Assembly: GCF_004919085.1 (NCBI RefSeq)
Contig: NZ_STGL01000001.1
Location: forward strand, 186,001 to 250,000
Direction: 5' to 3'
Length of the DNA: 64,000 bases
Source of the DNA: Nocardioides sp. GY 10127
Lineage (GTDB): Bacteria; Actinomycetota; Actinomycetes; Propionibacteriales; Nocardioidaceae
The notes under the pieces were generated by a model. It made no database searches, had not been told where the DNA came from, and saw only the letters and a list, made by a program, of their open reading frames with translations. Below are positions 60,197 through 64,000 of this stretch, piece by piece; positions within the stretch are counted from its first letter, which is position 1; every line of letters starts with the position of its first letter. The position numbers and the translations under genes are program-made.

Positions 60197-61182
60197 CCTC
60201 CCCCAGTGCCCCGGACGCCGACCACGTGCTCCCCGACGTCCTCGGCGAGCCGTGGACCGCGGAGACCCTGCACCTCGGCCACGACGACGAGGGGCCCGTC
60301 GTGGCCACGCTCGTCCACCACGCGGCCGCGGAGCCCACCCGCCGGGCCGTGCTCTACGTGCACGGGTTCAGCGACTACTTCTTCCAGGTCGACTTCGCCC
60401 GCTGGTGGCTCGACCGCGGCTACGACTTCTACGCCCTCGACCTGCGCAAGTACGGGCGCTCGCTGCGCGACGGCCAGACCCCCGCCTTCGTCACCGACCT
60501 CGACCAGTACGGCGAGGAGCTCGCCGAGGCCTGGGAGCGGATCACGGTGCGGGACGGTCACACCCACGTCATCGGCGCCGCCCACTCCACCGGGGGTCTC
60601 GTCCTGCCCCTGTGGCTGGACGCCGCCCGACCCGCCGGCCTGGCCGGCGTGGTGCTGAACTCCCCCTGGCTGGACATGCAGGGCAGCGTCCTGCTGCGGA
60701 CGGTCGGGACCGTCGCCATCGACCGCCTCGGCGCGCACCGCCCCCGGTTCGAGATCAAGCGCGCGGTCGACGGGTTCTACACCCAGGCTCTGCACCGTGA
60801 CCACCAGGGCGAGTGGGACTTCGACCTGTCGTGGAAGCCGGCCGAGTCGATGAAGGTCTACGCCGGCTGGCTGCGCGCGGTGCGCCGCGGCCACGCGCGG
60901 GTGCACCGGGGCCTGGACGTCGGCGCGCCGGTCCTCGTGCTCTCCTCCGACCGCAGCTCGCACCCGACGTCCTTCGACGACGACCTGGTCTCCACCGACG
61001 TCGTCCTCGACGTGGAGCAGATCCGGCGCTGGTCCACGAGCCTGTCCCGGCACGTCACCTATGCGGCCGTGCCGGGGGCGATCCACGACGTCGTGCTCTC
61101 CCGGGAGCCGGTGCGGCACGCCGCCTATGCCGAGATCGAGCGTTGGCTCGACACCTACGTGGCGGTGGACGCCGGGGTCTGA
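60193..61182 (+). CDS. Alpha/beta hydrolase (S33/lysophospholipase-like)
   Basis: A 329-aa serine hydrolase. The oxyanion region is AVLYVHGFSDYFFQVDFARW, the nucleophile elbow AAHSTGGLV (a variant of GxSxG with Ala at the first position), and the catalytic His lies in PGAIHDVVLS. It may act on a lysophospholipid or monoacylglycerol, matching the GDPD gene it overlaps (GTGA), but that link is inferred. Confidence 0.88.
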   Translation: MTSPSAPDADHVLPDVLGEPWTAETLHLGHDDEGPVVATLVHHAAAEPTRRAVLYVHGFSDYFFQVDFARWWLDRGYDFYALDLRKYGRSLRDGQTPAFVTDLDQYGEELAEAWERITVRDGHTHVIGAAHSTGGLVLPLWLDAARPAGLAGVVLNSPWLDMQGSVLLRTVGTVAIDRLGAHRPRFEIKRAVDGFYTQALHRDHQGEWDFDLSWKPAESMKVYAGWLRAVRRGHARVHRGLDVGAPVLVLSSDRSSHPTSFDDDLVSTDVVLDVEQIRRWSTSLSRHVTYAAVPGAIHDVVLSREPVRHAAYAEIERWLDTYVAVDAGV

Positions 61183-61216
61183 CCCCGGCACCCACCGCAC
61201 TGAGTCCCGGGGTCAG
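61179..61216. terminator. Bidirectional hairpin terminator
   Basis: CTGACCCCGG pairs perfectly with CCGGGGTCAG (10 bp, 18-nt loop). It includes the hydrolase stop codon and lies in the convergent gap before the SPFH gene. No repeat element is present here. Confidence 0.55.
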
Positions 61217-61238
61217 GCCCGGCGGTCAGACCTCGCGG

Positions 61239-62306
61239 TCAGGCCTCGGGCGTGCGTCCGGGGTTCGCCGCGTCCTCGGCGGCCGCCAGGGCCTCCGCGA
61301 CCGCCTCGTCGGCGCTGCTCTCCCCGCGCTCGGGGACGTCCGGCTCGCTCGGGCCGAGGTCCATCCGCGTCCGCGGCCCGTCCACGTGGTCCGGGACGCC
61401 GGCCAGCGACCCCATCGTCGAGCCCAGGCCCTCGAGGGCCTTGCCGACCTCGCTCGGGATGACCCAGACCTTGTTGGCGTCGCCCTGGGCGATCTTCGGG
61501 AGCATCTGGAGGTACTGGTAGGAGAGCAGCGACTGGTCGACGCCGCCGTCGTGGATCGCCTGGAAGACCGTCTGGATGGCCTGGCCCTCACCCTGCGCCC
61601 GCAGGATCGCGGCCTCGCGGTCGGCCTGCGCCCGCAGGATGGCCGACTCCCGCTCGCCCTCGGCGGTGAGGATCGCGGACTGCTTGCGACCCTCCGCGGT
61701 GAGGATGGCGGCCTGGCGGTCGCCCTCGGCGTTGAGGATGGCGGCGCGCTTGTCGCGGTCCGCACGCATCTGCTTCTCCATCGAGTCCTTGATGGACGGC
61801 GGCGGCTCGATGCCCTTGATCTCCACGCGGTTCACGCGCAGGCCCCAGGTGCCGGTCGCCTCGTCCAGGACGCCGCGCAGGCCGGCGTTGATGGTCTCGC
61901 GGCTGGTGAGGGTGCCCTCGAGGTTGATGCCACCGACGATGTTGCGCAGGGTCGTCATGGTGAGCTGCTCGACGGCCTGGATGTAGTTGGCGATCTCGTA
62001 GGTCGCCGACACCGGGTCGGTGACCTGGAAGTAGATGACCGTGTCGATCTCCACCGTCAGGTTGTCCTCGGTGATGACCGGCTGCGGCGGGAACGAGACG
62101 ACCTGCTCACGCATGTCGATGATGTACCGGACGTTGTCGACCACCGGGACCACCAGGTTGAGCCCGGGCGGCAGCGTCGCGCGGTACTTGCCGAAGCGCT
62201 CCACGATGCCGGCGCGTGCCTGGGGCACGATCCGCACGGCCTTCGCGAGGACCGTGACGACGAAGACGAGCAGCAGCACGAGGACGACGAGCAGTGGCAG
62301 TGGCAT
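61239..62306 (-). CDS. SPFH/stomatin-family membrane protein
   Basis: A 355-aa prohibitin-homology protein. One N-terminal membrane helix (2-24) is followed by the SPFH domain (VPQARAGIVERFGKYRATLPPGLNLVVPVVD start). Next is a helical segment of five 11-residue repeats (AILNAEGDRQA, AILTAEGRKQS, AILTAEGERES, AILRAQADREA, AILRAQGEGQA), and then a conserved C-terminal part. It builds membrane scaffolds. The ATG at 62306 has GGGAG before it; the longer frame is rejected. It forms an NfeD-SPFH gene pair. Confidence 0.92.
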   Translation of the reverse strand: MPLPLLVVLVLLLVFVVTVLAKAVRIVPQARAGIVERFGKYRATLPPGLNLVVPVVDNVRYIIDMREQVVSFPPQPVITEDNLTVEIDTVIYFQVTDPVSATYEIANYIQAVEQLTMTTLRNIVGGINLEGTLTSRETINAGLRGVLDEATGTWGLRVNRVEIKGIEPPPSIKDSMEKQMRADRDKRAAILNAEGDRQAAILTAEGRKQSAILTAEGERESAILRAQADREAAILRAQGEGQAIQTVFQAIHDGGVDQSLLSYQYLQMLPKIAQGDANKVWVIPSEVGKALEGLGSTMGSLAGVPDHVDGPRTRMDLGPSEPDVPERGESSADEAVAEALAAAEDAANPGRTPEA

Positions 62307-62383
62307 CCGTTCTCCCTGGGTGGGTGGTGTGCGGCCGTCGCACCCGGCGGGGCGCTGAGCGGCCGGTGGTGCAGGTGGGACGC

Positions 62384-62908
62384 TCAGGACGTCCCGTGGG
62401 TTCCTGGTTCGTCCGCGGGCCCGGCGTGGGGGCTGTCGAGAGGACCGTCGAGGGGGTCGTAGCCGTGGACGGGATGCACGAGCGCCGTGGCGCCGCGGAT
62501 CTCCATGACCTCGACCTCGGTCCCGGCGGGCAGCGTGAGGGTGTCGTCGTAGGGCCGGGCGGTCCAGGTGTCGCCGCCGAGGCGCACGAGACCGGCGTGG
62601 CGGGAGACGTCCTCGCTCACCACTCCCCTGCTGCCGAGCAGGCGCGCGGTGCCCAGGACGAGCTCGGGCCCGCCGTGCAGTCGCGCGATCAGCCGGGGAC
62701 GCAGGAGCCCGAGCGTGGCCCCGCTGGCGCCCAGCGCCACCAGGACCTGGAGCACGAACGGGGCCGAGAGCAGCCCGGCGGTCATGCCCGCCAGGGCGCC
62801 CACGGAGAGCATCGCCAGCGTGAGCTCGAGGGTGATCATCTCCCCGGCCCCGAGGAGCACCGCGAGACCGAGCCAGGCCACCCACGTGTGGTCCGCGAGC
62901 CAGTCCAT
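62384..62908 (-). CDS. NfeD-family membrane protein (short form)
   Basis: A 174-aa protein with three or four N-terminal membrane helices (about 5-75) and a C-terminal OB-fold (about 80-145: GTARLLGSRGVVSEDVS, GDTWTARPY). The serine-protease domain of long NfeD proteins is absent. It is the usual partner of SPFH proteins, here directly upstream. Leaderless: TAGGGT 6 nt before the ATG on the minus strand. Confidence 0.9.
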   Translation of the reverse strand: MDWLADHTWVAWLGLAVLLGAGEMITLELTLAMLSVGALAGMTAGLLSAPFVLQVLVALGASGATLGLLRPRLIARLHGGPELVLGTARLLGSRGVVSEDVSRHAGLVRLGGDTWTARPYDDTLTLPAGTEVEVMEIRGATALVHPVHGYDPLDGPLDSPHAGPADEPGTHGTS

Positions 62909-62984
62909 GGCACGACCCTAGCCCGCGGACGGCGAGCGCGGGGCGGTTGCCGTCCGGAAACCCCCGACGAGGTGACGGCGGGGG

Positions 62985-63785
62985 TCAGCGCGAGTGCGAG
63001 GCCCGGCGCCGGGCCGCCCAGCGGCCGTCGTCGGTGTGGCTCACGTGCAGCGGGAGGCCGAAGGTCGAGGAGAGGTTCTCCTCGTTGATCACGTCCTCGA
63101 TCTCGCCGGCGACGACGACCTGGCCCTGGCGCAGGAGCAGGGCGTGGGTGAACCCGGGCGGGATCTCCTCGACGTGGTGGGAGATGAGGACGGTGGCCGG
63201 GGAGTCCTCGGCGTAGGCGAGCATCGACAGGGTGCTCACCAGGTCCTCGCGGCCGCCGAGGTCGAGGCCGGCGGCCGGCTCGTCCAGCAGCAGGAGCTCC
63301 GGGTCGGTCATGAGCGCCCGCGCGATCTGGACGCGCTTGCGCTCGCCCTCGGACAGCGTGCCGAAGCGGCGGTCGGTGAGCCGGGAGACCCCGAGCTCGC
63401 GCAGCAGCGCGGTGGCGCGGTCGTGGTCGGCGTCCTCGTAGGTCTCGTTCCAGCGTCCGAGGACGCCGTAGGACGCCGAGACCACCACGTCGTGGACGGT
63501 CTCGTGCCGCGGGATGCGCTCGGCCAGCGCCGCCGACGTGATGCCGATGCGCGGACGCAGCTCGAAGACGTCGACGTCGCCCAGCAGCTCGTCGAGGATG
63601 CTGACGATGCCGGACGTGGGGTGCATCTGGCTGGAGCAGACCGAGAGCAGGGTCGTCTTCCCGGCGCCGTTGGGGCCCAGGACGACCCAGCGCTCCTCGG
63701 CCTCCACGGTCCAGCTCAGGCGGTCCAGCAGGAGGGACTCCCCGCGGCGGACGGTGACATCGACGAGGTCCAGGACTGCGGCCAT
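62985..63785 (-). CDS. ABC transporter ATP-binding protein (molybdate/iron-like)
   Basis: A 266-aa single ATPase domain: Walker A LGPNGAGKTT (about 38-47), signature LSEGERKRV, Walker B LLLLDEPAAGLD, switch His in LISHHVEEIP. The stretch RHETVHDVVVSASYGVLGRW is typical of a stand-alone actinobacterial group. No permease is adjacent in the window, so the transport role is open. Leaderless: TAGGGT 7 nt before the ATG. Confidence 0.88.
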   Translation of the reverse strand: MAAVLDLVDVTVRRGESLLLDRLSWTVEAEERWVVLGPNGAGKTTLLSVCSSQMHPTSGIVSILDELLGDVDVFELRPRIGITSAALAERIPRHETVHDVVVSASYGVLGRWNETYEDADHDRATALLRELGVSRLTDRRFGTLSEGERKRVQIARALMTDPELLLLDEPAAGLDLGGREDLVSTLSMLAYAEDSPATVLISHHVEEIPPGFTHALLLRQGQVVVAGEIEDVINEENLSSTFGLPLHVSHTDDGRWAARRRASHSR

Positions 63786-63884
63786 GAGCGTCACCCTAGC
63801 CCCGGCCCGGAGCCCGCCCGCGGGTGCCCCGCCGGGCGGACCGGAGCCGGACGGGTGGGCGTGGCGCCGGTACCGTCGGCCCCC

Positions 63885-64000
63885 GTGAGCACCCTTCTCC
63901 CCGACGCGCTCCGGCTCGCCTGGTGGGGCACGGCGTGGCTGCGCGGCCACGTCGTCGCCGACCACCTCATCGACGAGGTCGTGGCCGACCAGGCGACGCA
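63885..64000 (+). CDS. Unknown protein, truncated by window end
   Basis: The first ~38 codons of a plus-strand gene starting at GTG 63885, with a -10 (TACCGT, 63871-63876) 8 nt upstream. It begins VSTLLPDALRLAWWGTAWLRG and stays open to the last base. It is divergent from the ABC ATPase. I do not recognise the family from this fragment. Confidence 0.6.
   Translation, partial: MSTLLPDALRLAWWGTAWLRGHVVADHLIDEVVADQAT

Overview
The window is 64 kb of high-GC chromosome (roughly 72% G+C by eye) from an actinobacterium. The markers are a complete Pup-proteasome locus (arc, dop, pup, prcB, prcA, pafA, pafB, pafC), mycothiol synthesis (mshC), GuaB1, and several protein families largely confined to Actinobacteria (DUF3090, SCO1664 family, MSMEG_4193-type phosphatase, DUF5703). 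The gene content would suit Micrococcales/Intrasporangiaceae-like organisms, but the sequence alone does not fix a genus. Coding density is high. The only RNA gene seen is a tRNA-Leu(GAG). No IS element, prophage, CRISPR array or rRNA was found.

Layout. 0-7.8 kb: a 5'-3' exonuclease, an SDR-like protein, a MarR-MFS efflux pair, the HelY helicase and a lipid kinase. 8.0-22.9 kb: the proteasome neighbourhood. Read on the minus strand from the right it runs trmI, arc, dop, pup-prcB-prcA, an AbiEi/DUF559-like gene, pafA, an FKBP lipoprotein, pafB-pafC, tatA, tatC and an unknown gene. 22.9-30 kb: a site-2 protease, a RecB-like nuclease, a HAD phosphatase and metH. 30.1-39.4 kb: PAC2, mshC, SCO1664 family, DUF3090, histidine phosphatase, corA, uppP, aldo/keto reductase, DUF5703 and an M20 peptidase. 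From memory this order resembles the Rv2130c-Rv2141c region of Mycobacterium tuberculosis. 39.5-47.1 kb: tRNA-Leu, two little-known proteins, guaB1, an ankyrin protein, galK, DUF2252 and def. 47.1-64 kb: a SpoU methyltransferase, cysG, PEBP, an LLM/FMN-reductase pair, a DUF990-type ABC exporter, a SpoIIE-type phosphatase, catalase, a GDPD-hydrolase pair, an SPFH-NfeD pair and an ABC ATPase.

Two genome-wide signals stand out. First, an intergenic repeat with near-palindromic core TTGGTSACCAA (extended form CACGTTTGGTCACCAACC) occurs 37 times at 15 intergenic loci between bases 1 and 47,060 and not at all after that. Copies are spaced with exact register: 41 bp between centres for tandem copies and 40 bp for facing inverted pairs. 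At every locus that can be judged the repeats lie just behind the 3' end of at least one gene. I do not recognise this family, and it is my best candidate for something undescribed. Second, about half of the genes show a -10 hexamer of the form TANNNT ending 6-8 nt before the start codon. This implies leaderless transcripts, and it was used here to correct several start sites.
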